From Saccharopolyspora sp. NFXS83 (lineage in GTDB: Bacteria; Actinomycetota; Actinomycetes; Mycobacteriales; Pseudonocardiaceae): a stretch of DNA of 64,000 nt. The position numbers were made by a program, and so were the translations under genes. Location of the stretch: contig NZ_JAPFGB010000003.1 of assembly GCF_026241095.1 (NCBI RefSeq), positions 186,001 to 250,000 of the forward strand. The letters run 5' to 3'. The notes under the pieces are model-generated. The model was not told the origin of the DNA. It did not search any database and worked only from the letters and a program-made list of their open reading frames with translations. Below, piece after piece: positions 27,501-35,572 of the stretch. Position 1 is the stretch's first letter. Each line of letters begins with the position of its first letter.

Positions 27501-30500
27501 AGAACCGCTTCCTCGCCGGACCGGACGCCCAGCGGATGCTCGACTACTGGCGCTCGCACCTGCCCGCTCAGGTGCCGGTGCTGAACCTGCCCACCGACAA
27601 GCCGCGCCCACTGGTGCAGACGCACAACGGGGCCTCCGAGTTCTTCGCCCTCGACACCGCGCTCAGCACCCGCGTGCACGAGCTCGCCCGCGAGCACGGA
27701 GTGACGCCGTTCGTGGTGCTGCTCAGCGCGTACTACCTGCTGCTGCACCGGTATTCGGGCCAGGACGACATCGTCGTCGGCAGCCCGGTCACCGGTCGCA
27801 CGGAGCAGGAGTTCGCCGGGGTGTACGGGTACTTCGTCAACCCGCTGCCGCTGCACGCGAACCTCGGCGCCGACCCGTCCGTCGCGGAGCTGCTCGACCA
27901 GGTCCGCACGACGGTGCTCGGCGGGCTGGACAACCAGGAGTACCCGTTCGTGCTGCTGGTCGAGCAGCTGGGCCTGCAGCACGACCCGAGCCGCTCGGCG
28001 GTGTTCCAGGTGATGTTCATCCTGCTGCACCACAAGGTCTCGGCCGAGCAGTACGGGTACCACCTCGACTACGTGGAGCTGCCGGAGGAGGAGGGGCAGT
28101 TCGACATCACGCTGTCGGTGTACGAGGACGAGGCCGACCACCGCTTCCACTGCGTCTTCAAGTACAACACCGACCTGTTCCTGCCGGAGACGATGCGGCG
28201 GCTCGCCGGACACTACACCGCCCTGCTCGACGCCTTGACCGGCTCGCCGGGCACCAGGCGGGTCGGTGAGCTGCCGATGCTGGCGGCGGCCGAGCGCGAC
28301 CGGATCCTCGGCTCGTGGAGCGGCCCGCGGCACGAGACCGTCCCCGGCGCCGCGGTGCACGAGCTGATCGCCGCCGTCGCCGCCGACCGCCCCGACGCGA
28401 TCGCGGTGACCGCGCCCGCCGAGGACGGGACGGTGCGGCGGCTCACCTACGGCGAACTCGACGAGTGGTCGCGGCGGCTGGCGCGGGGACTGCGGGCGCG
28501 CGGCGTCCGCGACGGCGCGATCGTCGCACTGTGCCTGGACAAGTCCCCGCTGCTGATCGCGGCCGTGCTGGCGGTGCTGCGGGCGGGTGGCGCGTACCTC
28601 CCGCTGGACCGGGAGCAGCCGGCGGAACGGCTCGGCTACATGGCACGGCACGCGGGAGCATCGCTGGTGGTCGCCGACGAGGCCGGGCGAGACCACCTCG
28701 GGGCGCTCGACCACGTGGTGACTCCCGCGGAGCTCGACGCGCGGCCGGACGGTGACGCCGACCGCGTCGCGGTGGCACCGGAGGCCCCGGCCTACGTCTG
28801 CTTCACCTCCGGTTCGACCGGGCGTCCCAAGGCGGTGCAGGTCTCGCACCGCAACCTCGCGTCCGCGTACGCGGCGTGGCACCGGGAGTACGGCCTGGGC
28901 GACGACGTCCGGGTCCACCTGCAGCTGGCGAACTTCGCGTTCGACGTGTTCACCGGCGACCTGGTGCGCGCGCTGTGCTCGGGCGGCACCCTCGTGCTCG
29001 TCGGCCGCGAGCTGCTGTTCAACACGGCACGGCTGCACCGGACGATGCTGGCCGAGCAGGTGGATTGCGCCGAGTTCGTCCCGGCGGTGGTGCGCGGCCT
29101 GGTGGAGCACTGCGAGAGCAGCGGCGCGCGGCTGGACTTCATGCGGCTGCTCGTCGTCGGCTCCGACACGTGGAAGGTCGAGGAGTACCGGCGGCTGCGG
29201 GAGCTGTGCGGGCCGCGCACCCGTGTGCTCAACTCCTACGGCGTCACCGAAGCCACCATCGACAGCAGCTGCTTCGAAGGTCCCGTCGACGGACTCGAAC
29301 CGAGCGCCTCGGTTCCCATCGGCACGCCGCTGCCCAACAGCCGGTGCTACATCCTCGACGACCGGGGACGGCCGGTGCCGCAGGGCGTGGTCGGTGAGCT
29401 GTGGATCGGCGGCGACGGGGTGGCGACCGGCTACCGCGGTGACCCGGAGCAGACCGAGCAGCGGTTCCGGACGATCACCCCGCACGACGAGCCGGTGCGC
29501 TGCTACCGCACCGGTGACCTGGCCAAGTGGGACGCCCGGGGCGTCGTCCACCTGCTCGGGCGGGCCGACACCCAGGTGAAGGTGCGGGGGCACCGCATCG
29601 AGATCGGCGAGGTCGAGTCGCAGCTGGCCCGGTGGCCGCAGCTCAAGCAGGTGGTGGTCGTCGCGCACGAGGACTCCGGTGGGGACACGGCGTTGTGCGC
29701 CTACTGCGTGCCCGCGGCGGGCGCGGTGCTGGACCAGCGGAAGTTGCGCGGCCACCTCGCCGAGCACCTGCCGACGTTCATGATCCCGGCGCACTTCGTC
29801 GAACTGCCCGCGCTGCCGCTGACGGTGAGCGGCAAGATCGACGTCGAGTCGCTGCCCGCGCCCGAGGCCGGGCGTTCCCGGCGGGACCACGAGCCGACGG
29901 TGACGCTGTTCGAGACGCGGATGGCCGAGCACTGGAAGTCGCTGCTGGACCTGGACGAGGTCGGCCTGCAGGACGACTTCTTCGAACTCGGCGGGAGTTC
30001 GATCAAGCTGATCGAGCTGATCCACCACGTGCAGCGCGAGTTCGACATCACGGTGGCCGTGGGCGAGCTGTTCAAGACCACGACGTTGCGCGGCATGGCC
30101 AAGACCGTCGAGCACGTCATCACCGGCCGGCTGCCCGGATCCCAGCCGTACGTGCGGTTCAACGAGGGCCGGGGTGAACCGGTGTGCTGCTTCCCCCCGG
30201 TCGGTGGCCACGGGCTGGTGTACCGCCAGCTCGCCGGACGGCTGCCGGAGCACGAACTGCTCGGCTTCAACCACCTCAGCGGAGCGGACAAGGTCGAGCG
30301 CTACGCGGACCTGGTCGAGCAGGTCCGGCCGGACGGGCCTCGCGCGCTGCTGGGCTACTCGCTCGGCGGGAACCTGGCGTTCGAGGTGGCCGCGGAACTC
30401 GAACGGCGCGGCCGTGCGGTGTCCCGCGTGGTCATCGTCGACTCCTACCGCATCACCGAGCCGTTCGAGGTGGGGCCCGAGCGGCTGGACGTCTTCGAGC

Positions 30501-30832
30501 GGGAGCTCGCCGAACACCTGCGCAAGCACACCGGAACCGAGGTCGTGGCGGCCGAAACGCGCGAGCAGGCGCGGGAGTACCTGGAGTTCTGCGGTCGCAC
30601 GCCCAACCGGGCGGTGCTGGACGCGCCGATCAGCGTGCTCAGCGACCCGGCGAACATCGGCGTCCACCTCGCGGGGGAGGAGGGCAGCTGGCAGGACCGC
30701 TCCCGCGGCGGGACCGCGGTGCTGCGCGGGTCCGGGGCGCACGCCGACATGCTCGACGGCGAGCACGCCGGCGCGAACGCGGACCTGGTGCGTTCGATCC
30801 TGGCCGGGGGTGCGGCCGATGATGTCGCGTGA
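21599..30832 (+). CDS. Iterative PKS-NRPS hybrid, polycyclic tetramate macrolactam type
   Basis: 3077 residues. Domains: KS 12-440 (Cys185 in DTACSSS, His320, His360); AT about 540-830 (Ser628 in GHSTGE); DH about 905-1170 (His926 in HRIQGGVVLP, Asp1089); KR about 1410-1610 (TGAFGALG, Tyr1573 in QANYAAGNAF), no ER; ACP Ser1733; C about 1796-2220 (His1923-His1924 and Asp1928, HHIISDA instead of HHxxxDG); A about 2250-2740 (TSGSTGRPKA); PCP Ser2801; TE Ser2921 (GYSLGG). By alignment in my head to GrsA the A-domain code is D-V-G-E-L-V-S-I-D-K, very close to L-ornithine codes. This order and length match IkaA/FtdB-type synthases, in which one PKS makes two polyene chains, both attached to ornithine, and the TE closes the tetramic acid. 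Codon 23 is TTA (21665-21667). First of four coupled genes. Confidence 0.93.
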   Translation: MLSASSSPTPDDKIAIIGIGCRLPGGATGPDAFWRNLAGGKDCITPTPRDRYDVTTLSSRNPGKAGRLVGGHGGYVDGVDEFDPAFFGISPREAEHMDPQQRKLLEVTWEALEDGGQRPADLAGQDVGVFVGAFTLDYKILQFGGLDFDALAAHTATGTMMTMVSNRLSHCFDFRGPSVSIDTACSSSLVAVHLARQSLLRGESSLALVGGTSLQLAPQYTISESKGGFLSPDGRSRTFDAAANGYVRAEGVAAVALKRLADAERDGDPIYALISGTGVNQDGRTNGITVPDGDRQVELIERVCAEAGIVPGDLQYVEAHGTSTAVGDPIEANALGRALSVGHRPGAVRYVGSVKTNIGHTEAAAGVTGLIKVALSLRHRRIPPHINLRTVHPEIDLASLPYRIPAELTDWPEHDGPARAGVNSFGFGGTNAHVLVEEAPPRAVVEDAAAVRTILPISARDEESLRRRAEAIRAELDRVPARDLGYTLARRRQHQAARLAVVHSSAAQLRDRLDSYLRGEARPGVVVDQRRDTGGLAWVFTGMGPQWWAMGRQLFDAEPVYRDAIEQCDAEIRTLAGWSLVDELRAAEPDSRMGETWLAQPANFAVQVGLAALWRHHGVRPDAVVGHSTGEIAAFHEAGVYSLRDAVAVAIHRSRLQHELTGTGTMLAVGLGEDEALRRIRVHGDRVSVAAVNGPATITLAGDEEVLRRLTGELAAEQIFARLLDVRVPYHSARMDLIKDELLASLSGIRPREAALPLYLTGMEAVAHGSELDAAYWWRNVRDSVRFRAAVDRLAADGYRGFLEIGPHPVLAHSIRECLAEREIEGTTLPSIRRGEDEQERFLTSLAALHARGADISWNRLHPAGEVVSLPPYPWKRDRYWAEPEAVAQIRLGLLDHRLLGRRMATAEPAWEARLDVERLPYLADHRIQGGVVLPAAAYAEMAAQAVRAMTGENSVVLADLELRKALFLADGDGGKVQLAFAAENATFTIATMTGDDRRSVHAAGAAAVGRGVRGLAPADFDALRGPERRHLSRDACYAALEARGYQYGPAFQAIEEVWVGEHEALARIGPPQQVTDAAEHHVHPVLLDACFQALLVPDVLRDAGDAGIRLPLSIAELRLDEIGAQPIWAHAVLTGTDGADLVGDIAVYAADGSPLGLISGFRAGDVDRAAATLSRGAIDDWLVEPSWPPLPVGEPVDARGRWLVFADRRGVAAELAARIAADGGTCHLVFPGVAHGGAAVVPGDPADLRRLLDELGGAPFDHVVHLWNLDAPTIDRLPRAEFEAHKDLGGFSLITLARVLQERRGEAQLHVVTRGAQAVVDADEVEPLGAPAWGIGRVLRQQESVRNRGKLIDLEPGRTDPAADAVAVLRAVAVPEEDEIAVRGDGFRAARLRPAQGLSDPLPLRLRADGSYLVTGAFGALGRLLCRTLVKRGARRLILVSRSGLPERAGWSEAGADGTTGRNIRFVRELEALGAQPVVARLDITDESSLVDWLAEHRRGAPQPIRGVFHLAGHLQDTLVSDMDKAAYDAVHDTKVVGAHLLHRHLSDEPVEHFVLFASIASLLTTAGQANYAAGNAFLDALAHHRRARGLPALSIDWGPWATGMIEEQGLVEHYRNSRGMSSLAPANGMAVLERIIGQRHAQLVVATIVDWPTFLSWYPVAPPLVADLAAAADLVPPAEDGGFLEAFRAADPRLRRGLLAEHFTALVANVLRVPPESIAEDDGLSALGLDSMLAMELRARIHTELGVALPVVALLGNTPVHELVDQVHDEVLDAADDAGGGAVVEVFRDEHRYPLTQNQKALWFLKQLHPDGFAYNIGGAVEVRAELDPRLLSEAFATLVARHPILRASFVLDGGEPVQRIAPEAAPDFAVFDVRGLPWDEIHRRIVAEYRKPYDLERDPLIRFRLFQREPDRWVLVKAVHHIISDAISTFTFIEELLACYEGLRRGVPAELPPVPATYLDFLNRQNRFLAGPDAQRMLDYWRSHLPAQVPVLNLPTDKPRPLVQTHNGASEFFALDTALSTRVHELAREHGVTPFVVLLSAYYLLLHRYSGQDDIVVGSPVTGRTEQEFAGVYGYFVNPLPLHANLGADPSVAELLDQVRTTVLGGLDNQEYPFVLLVEQLGLQHDPSRSAVFQVMFILLHHKVSAEQYGYHLDYVELPEEEGQFDITLSVYEDEADHRFHCVFKYNTDLFLPETMRRLAGHYTALLDALTGSPGTRRVGELPMLAAAERDRILGSWSGPRHETVPGAAVHELIAAVAADRPDAIAVTAPAEDGTVRRLTYGELDEWSRRLARGLRARGVRDGAIVALCLDKSPLLIAAVLAVLRAGGAYLPLDREQPAERLGYMARHAGASLVVADEAGRDHLGALDHVVTPAELDARPDGDADRVAVAPEAPAYVCFTSGSTGRPKAVQVSHRNLASAYAAWHREYGLGDDVRVHLQLANFAFDVFTGDLVRALCSGGTLVLVGRELLFNTARLHRTMLAEQVDCAEFVPAVVRGLVEHCESSGARLDFMRLLVVGSDTWKVEEYRRLRELCGPRTRVLNSYGVTEATIDSSCFEGPVDGLEPSASVPIGTPLPNSRCYILDDRGRPVPQGVVGELWIGGDGVATGYRGDPEQTEQRFRTITPHDEPVRCYRTGDLAKWDARGVVHLLGRADTQVKVRGHRIEIGEVESQLARWPQLKQVVVVAHEDSGGDTALCAYCVPAAGAVLDQRKLRGHLAEHLPTFMIPAHFVELPALPLTVSGKIDVESLPAPEAGRSRRDHEPTVTLFETRMAEHWKSLLDLDEVGLQDDFFELGGSSIKLIELIHHVQREFDITVAVGELFKTTTLRGMAKTVEHVITGRLPGSQPYVRFNEGRGEPVCCFPPVGGHGLVYRQLAGRLPEHELLGFNHLSGADKVERYADLVEQVRPDGPRALLGYSLGGNLAFEVAAELERRGRAVSRVVIVDSYRITEPFEVGPERLDVFERELAEHLRKHTGTEVVAAETREQAREYLEFCGRTPNRAVLDAPISVLSDPANIGVHLAGEEGSWQDRSRGGTAVLRGSGAHADMLDGEHAGANADLVRSILAGGAADDVA

Positions 30833-32480
30833 CGGGACCGGCGACGCGCCGAGCGTCATCATCGTCGGCGGCGGCGTCGCCGGGATGGCCACCGGGTGCT
30901 ACGCGCAGATGAGCGGGCTGCGCACCCAGGTCTTCGAGAAGCACGTGCTGCCGGGCGGTTGCTGCACGGCGTGGGGACGGGACGGGTACGTCTTCGACTA
31001 CTGCATCTCCTGGTTGGTGGGTACCGCCGAGGGCAACGAGGCCAACCAGGTGTGGCGGGAACTGGGGGCGCTGGACGGCAAGACCATCACCAACTTCGAG
31101 ATGTTCAACCGGATCGTCGGTCCCGACGGCCGCTCGGTGACGTTCTACAACGATCCCGACCGGCTGCAACGGCACCTGCTGGAGGTGTCGCCCGCCGATT
31201 CCCGGCCGATCCGGAGGTTCTGCCGCGACCTGCGCCGGTTCATGGAGGTCGACGTCTCGTCGTTCTTGGTGCCGCGAGCGCTGCGGCCGGAGCACGAGCG
31301 GGAGGCGGCGGAGGTGAAGGGCCTGCCCGCGACCCGGTGGTTCCGGCGGACCGCGACGACCTCGTTGGAGGACTTCACCGACAGCCTCCGCGACCCGCTG
31401 CTGCGGCGGGCCTTCCCGAACATCTTCTTCCAGGACCACGAAAGCTTCCCGCTGCTGCCGTACCTGCTCAACATGGCCGACGCGCACCTCGGCAACGCCG
31501 GCTTCCCGGAGGGCGGTTCGCTGGGGCTGGCGCGTTCGATCGAGCAGCGGTACCGCTCGCTCGGCGGTGAGATGCGCTACCGGACGCGAGTCGAGCGGAT
31601 TCTCGTCGAGGGAGGCCGCGCGGTCGGGGTGCAGCTCAGGAACGGCACGCGGCACTACGCGGATCACGTCGTATCGGCTTGCGACGGCGCCACCACGCTC
31701 TACCGGATGCTCGACGGCGCGTACACGAACCCGACCGTCGACCGGCTCTACGAGGACCTGCTCGCCGATCCTGACCAGGTGTATCCGGGCGTGGCGTCCG
31801 TCTTCGTCGGCTTCGACGGCGCACCGCCGGGCGACGCGCCGCACAGCGCGACCTACTTGCTGTCCGAACAGGACGCGGCCCGGTTGCCGGGCTCGTCGCA
31901 GCAGAGCCTCGCGGTGCAGCTGCGGACGAAGTACTGGTCGGGTTGCGCCCCGCCGGGCAAGTCGTTGTTCCACTGCTCGTACTTCACCGATTTCGCCTCC
32001 TGGAGGAGCCTGCGCGTCACGAACCGGCGCGAGTACCGGGCTCGCAAGCGCCAGGCCGCCGAGTTCGTGTGCTCCTTCCTCGAACGCCACCACCCGGGAA
32101 TCGGTGCGCGCATCGAGGTCGTCGACGTGGCCACCCCGGTGACGAACAACCGCTACACCGCCAACTTCGAAGGCAGCATCCTCGCCTGGAAGTCCTTCGG
32201 CGAGACCGACGACCTGCTCGCGAAGCTCGTCGACGAAGACCGGATGCGGCTGCCCGGCTTGCGCGGCTTCTCCATGGCGGGGCAGTGGATCAGCGGTGGC
32301 GGGCTGATCCGGGCCGCCGCGTCCGGGCGATTCGCCGTGCAGTTCCTGTGCGAGGAGCTCGGCGTGCCGTTCCGCGCGTGGGAGAGCGATGCCCGGCAGC
32401 GCTGGCGGCCCGAGATGCTCGGCGAGCTGCCCCTGCTCGATCGGAACCTGATGCGGACGGAAGGCAGGCGCACCACGTGA
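30819..32480 (+). CDS. PTM cyclisation flavoprotein, phytoene-desaturase-like (first copy)
   Basis: About 553 residues. FAD Rossmann motif 'VIIVGGGVAGMATGCYAQMS' near residues 13-32, 'GGCCTAWGRDGY' and a C-terminal 'GQWISGGGLIRAAASGRFA' flavin site, as in CrtI-like proteins. In PTM clusters such enzymes (IkaB, FtdC, OX1-4, PtdB types) close carbocycles on the linear polyene tetramate. ATG at 30819 (or 30822) lies within the end of the synthase gene (14-bp overlap). The next gene is a close paralogue, so the pair arose by duplication. Confidence 0.85.
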   Translation: MMSRDGTGDAPSVIIVGGGVAGMATGCYAQMSGLRTQVFEKHVLPGGCCTAWGRDGYVFDYCISWLVGTAEGNEANQVWRELGALDGKTITNFEMFNRIVGPDGRSVTFYNDPDRLQRHLLEVSPADSRPIRRFCRDLRRFMEVDVSSFLVPRALRPEHEREAAEVKGLPATRWFRRTATTSLEDFTDSLRDPLLRRAFPNIFFQDHESFPLLPYLLNMADAHLGNAGFPEGGSLGLARSIEQRYRSLGGEMRYRTRVERILVEGGRAVGVQLRNGTRHYADHVVSACDGATTLYRMLDGAYTNPTVDRLYEDLLADPDQVYPGVASVFVGFDGAPPGDAPHSATYLLSEQDAARLPGSSQQSLAVQLRTKYWSGCAPPGKSLFHCSYFTDFASWRSLRVTNRREYRARKRQAAEFVCSFLERHHPGIGARIEVVDVATPVTNNRYTANFEGSILAWKSFGETDDLLAKLVDEDRMRLPGLRGFSMAGQWISGGGLIRAAASGRFAVQFLCEELGVPFRAWESDARQRWRPEMLGELPLLDRNLMRTEGRRTT

Positions 32481-34177
32481 ACCAGCGGCAAACGATGATC
32501 ATCATCGGTGGGGGGCTCGGCGGGCTCTCCACCGGGTGCTACGCGCAGATGAACGGGTACCGGACGAGGATCTTCGAGATGCACGAGATCCCCGGTGGCT
32601 GCTGCACGGCGTGGGACAAGGGGGACTTCACCTTCGACTGCTGCGTGAGCTGGCTGCTCGGCAACGGGCCCGGCAACGAGATGCACCAGATCTGGCTGGA
32701 GCTCGGGGCGTTGCAGGGCAAGGAGATGCGGCACTTCGACGTGTTCAACGTCGTGCGCGGCAGGGACGGGCGGGCGGTCTACTTCTACTCCGACCCGGAT
32801 CGGCTCGAAGCGCACCTGCGCGAGCTCTCACCGGCGGACGCCCGGCTGATCCGGAAGTTCTGCAACGGGCTGCGCAAGTTCTGCAAGGCGATCACGGTGT
32901 ACCCGTTCCTCAAACCGGTCGGGCTGATGGGCCGCGTCGAGCGGTTGCGGATGCTGGCCTCGTTCCTGCCCTACGCGAACGTCATCCGGACCTCGATCAG
33001 CACGTTGATGGTGGACTACTCGGCGAAGTTCCGGGATCCGCTGCTGCGCGAGGCCTTTAACTTCGTGCTCTACGAGAAGCACCCGGCGTTCCCGGTGCTG
33101 CCGTTCTACTTCCAGCTCGCCTCGCACGCGAACCGGTCGGCCGGGGTGCCGGAGGGCGGCTCGCAGGGGTTGTCGAACTCGATCGAGCAGCGCTACCGCC
33201 GCCTCGGTGGGGAGATCACCTACAACGCCAAGGTGGCGGAGGTGCTGATCGAGGACGACCGCGCGGTGGGCGTGCGGCTCAGCGACGGCAGCGAGCACCG
33301 CGCCGACGTCGTCGTGTCCGCCTGCGACGGGCACACCACGACGATGAAGCTGCTCGGCGGGCGCTACCTCACCGAGACCCATCGGCGCCTCTACACCCGG
33401 ACCATCGACGAACCCGGCCAGATCTTCCCCGGTTACTTCATCCTGTTCCTGGGGCTGGACCGATCGTTCCCGGAAGCCGACCCGTGCACGACCTACCTGC
33501 TCGACGAGGACACGGCCGCGAAGCTGACCGGGATCCGGCATCCGAGCATCAACGTGCAGTTCCGCACCGCGCACTACCCGGACCTGGCGCCACCGGGCAA
33601 GACGATCGTCTACGCGACGTACTTCTGCGACATCGAGCCCTGGCGCGAGCTCAGCACCGGCCCGGAGCAGCGGACGCGAGTGCGCGGCGGCGTGGAGCAG
33701 CACACCCTCTCGGTCCGCCGCGGCACCGCCTACTACGCCGCGAAGCGGCAGGTGAAGGACGCGCTGGTGGACTTCCTGGACGAGCGGTTCCCCGGCCTCC
33801 GCGACTCCGTGGTGACCCGGGACATCTCCACCCCGCTGACGCAGGTCCGCTACACCGGCAACTACGACGGCACCGTCCTCGGCTGGCAGCCGTTCGTGGA
33901 GGGCGGCGAGACGCTGGAGGAGGAGATCAACAAGCACGGCCCCCGACTGCCCGGTCTGCGCGACTTCTACTTCTCCGGCGTGTGGGCCACCACCGGCGGC
34001 CTGATCCGGGCGGCGGGCTCGGGGCGCCAGGTCATGCAGTTCATCTGCAACGACGACGGCAAGGAATTCACCGCCCACGTCGACGACAGCGCCCCGGAAC
34101 CGACCCACGTCACGATCCCGGTCGGCCCGGAGGTGCCGCGCGCGGACGCCGAGCCCGCCTCGAACCGAGGAGCCTGA
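32477..34177 (+). CDS. PTM cyclisation flavoprotein, phytoene-desaturase-like (second copy)
   Basis: 566 residues with 'MIIIGGGLGGLSTGCYAQMN' at the N-terminus, 'GGCCTAWDKGDFTFDCC', and C-terminal 'GVWATTGGLIRAAGSGRQ'. Clearly paralogous to the preceding gene along the whole length. GTG start overlaps the previous stop by four bases (GTGA). Two such enzymes in tandem are known from PTM clusters making 5-5 or 5-5-6 ring systems; which ring each forms here is inference. Confidence 0.85.
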   Translation: MNQRQTMIIIGGGLGGLSTGCYAQMNGYRTRIFEMHEIPGGCCTAWDKGDFTFDCCVSWLLGNGPGNEMHQIWLELGALQGKEMRHFDVFNVVRGRDGRAVYFYSDPDRLEAHLRELSPADARLIRKFCNGLRKFCKAITVYPFLKPVGLMGRVERLRMLASFLPYANVIRTSISTLMVDYSAKFRDPLLREAFNFVLYEKHPAFPVLPFYFQLASHANRSAGVPEGGSQGLSNSIEQRYRRLGGEITYNAKVAEVLIEDDRAVGVRLSDGSEHRADVVVSACDGHTTTMKLLGGRYLTETHRRLYTRTIDEPGQIFPGYFILFLGLDRSFPEADPCTTYLLDEDTAAKLTGIRHPSINVQFRTAHYPDLAPPGKTIVYATYFCDIEPWRELSTGPEQRTRVRGGVEQHTLSVRRGTAYYAAKRQVKDALVDFLDERFPGLRDSVVTRDISTPLTQVRYTGNYDGTVLGWQPFVEGGETLEEEINKHGPRLPGLRDFYFSGVWATTGGLIRAAGSGRQVMQFICNDDGKEFTAHVDDSAPEPTHVTIPVGPEVPRADAEPASNRGA

Positions 34178-35232
34178 TGAAGATCGAGAAGTGGATCATC
34201 CGGGAGCACCTGGCAGGAGTTCCCGCTGTGGAACGGATCTACGAGAAGGTGGTCGAGGACGTGGAGATCCGGCTGGCGCCGGACGAGATGCTGCTGCGGA
34301 CCCGGTACGTCTCCCTCGACCCCTACCTGCACGGCATCACCCTGGAGCTGCCGACCGGTACGCCCGCCGGGGCCGACTCCGTCATGGAAGTGCTCGAAGC
34401 GGGGCCGCGGGCCCGTTTCGAGGTCGGGGACCTCGTCCAGGGCTGGGGCGGCTGGCGCAGCCACCTGGTCAGCACCGGGGAGGGCGGCCCGGTGCTCGGC
34501 GGGCGGGTCCCGCTGAGCGTGCCCGATTACCGCAAGATCGACCCGGCGCGGCACGACGACGCGCTGCCGGTGCACACCGCCCTCGGTGCCCTGGGCGGGT
34601 CCGGGATGACCGCGTGGGCCGCCACGACGAAGTTCTTGGCGGTGCGGCCCGGCGACACGGTGCTGATCAGTTCCGCCTCCGGCGCTGTCGGGTCGGTCGT
34701 GGGGCAGCTGGCCAAACGCGCCGGGGCCCGCGTGGTGGGGACGACGAGCTCCCCGTGCAAGGTCGATTACCTGCGCGAACTCGGCTTCGACGCGGTGGTC
34801 GAGTACCGGCACGGCGACGCGGTGGACGACGTGTGCGGCGCACTCCGGCAGGCCGCTCCGGACGGGATCGACCGGTACTTCGACAACCTCGGGGGCGCGA
34901 TCACCGACGCCGCGTTCCGCCTGCTCAACGTGGACAGCCGCGTAGCGGTGTGCTGGCAGTGGGCCCACCAGGTCGGCGCGGAGGAATCAGGTCCGCGGCT
35001 GCTGCCGCTGATCATGTACCCGCGCACCACCATCCGCGGCGTCTTCGCGTTGGAGTGGTTCACCGAGCAGAACTGGAACGCCCTGTACGACGAAGTCGGC
35101 GGCCTGATCCGGCGCGGTGAGATCCGCTGTGACCACACCGTCCACCACGGCATCGACGCCATCCCGGACGCGTACCGGAGCCTGTACCTGAACCCCTCCG
35201 CCAACCGGGGCAAGGTCCTGGTCGAACTGTGA
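34177..35232 (+). CDS. PTM-cluster MDR-family NADPH-dependent reductase (IkaC-type)
   Basis: 351 residues of the zinc-free medium-chain dehydrogenase group: 'RTRYVSLDPYL' near residue 45, 'GMTAWAATTKFLAV' and cofactor motif 'SSASGAVGSVVGQLAKRAGA' (about 165-184), then 'VVGTTSSPCKVDYL'. Lacks cysteine zinc ligands. In ikarugamycin the homologous reductase adds hydride and triggers closure of the last ring. ATG shares its A with the preceding TGA, so it is coupled to the flavoprotein genes. Last gene of the operon. Confidence 0.85.
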   Translation: MKIEKWIIREHLAGVPAVERIYEKVVEDVEIRLAPDEMLLRTRYVSLDPYLHGITLELPTGTPAGADSVMEVLEAGPRARFEVGDLVQGWGGWRSHLVSTGEGGPVLGGRVPLSVPDYRKIDPARHDDALPVHTALGALGGSGMTAWAATTKFLAVRPGDTVLISSASGAVGSVVGQLAKRAGARVVGTTSSPCKVDYLRELGFDAVVEYRHGDAVDDVCGALRQAAPDGIDRYFDNLGGAITDAAFRLLNVDSRVAVCWQWAHQVGAEESGPRLLPLIMYPRTTIRGVFALEWFTEQNWNALYDEVGGLIRRGEIRCDHTVHHGIDAIPDAYRSLYLNPSANRGKVLVEL

Positions 35233-35332
35233 GGCGGTGTTCCGCGAGGCTGGCCTGCTCGACGGGTCGGGTGGCGGACCGCAGAGCCCGTGTCTGCGAG
35301 CGTGGTCTGCGTTGTTGGTCGCTCGGTGGAAC

Positions 35333-35476
35333 TTCAGCGGCTTCCTCGCTGCGGGATCTTCTTCCCGAGTGGCTCCGCCACGAGGGAAAAGCCGTCCTCG
35401 TGAGGAAGCCGCTGGGAACCCGCCGGTGGTCGGCCCGCTCAAGCTGGTCACTGCTCATCGGCTTCGCCGCTGACAG
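35333..35476 (+). repeat. Structured intergenic repeat, copy A
   Basis: Outer stem CAGCGGCTTCCTCGC (35335-35349) with its partner ending at 35414 (one G-U), an apical hairpin (TTCCC...GTGGC/GCCAC...GGGAA), the conserved GGAACCCGCCGG block, and a terminal hairpin near CGGCTTCGCCGCTGACA. Lies between the convergent reductase and P450 genes. Related copies at 38685, 48984 and 58214. Confidence 0.8.
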
Positions 35477-35572
35477 GAGAAGAACGCTGCTCCCTGGAAC
35501 GACCGGTTCGAAGACAGGCTTCCAGCGGCTTCGCCGCTGACAAGATCGACAGGTGCGGGCAGAACGGCGTGA

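Noticed and set aside
25058-30892. A 1944-codon open frame antisense to the PTM synthase, and a 1108-codon one at 21665-24991
   Set aside because: They mirror the sense codons, are rich in Arg, His, Gln and Asp from GC-skewed third positions, and contain no domain; typical shadows in 72% GC DNA.
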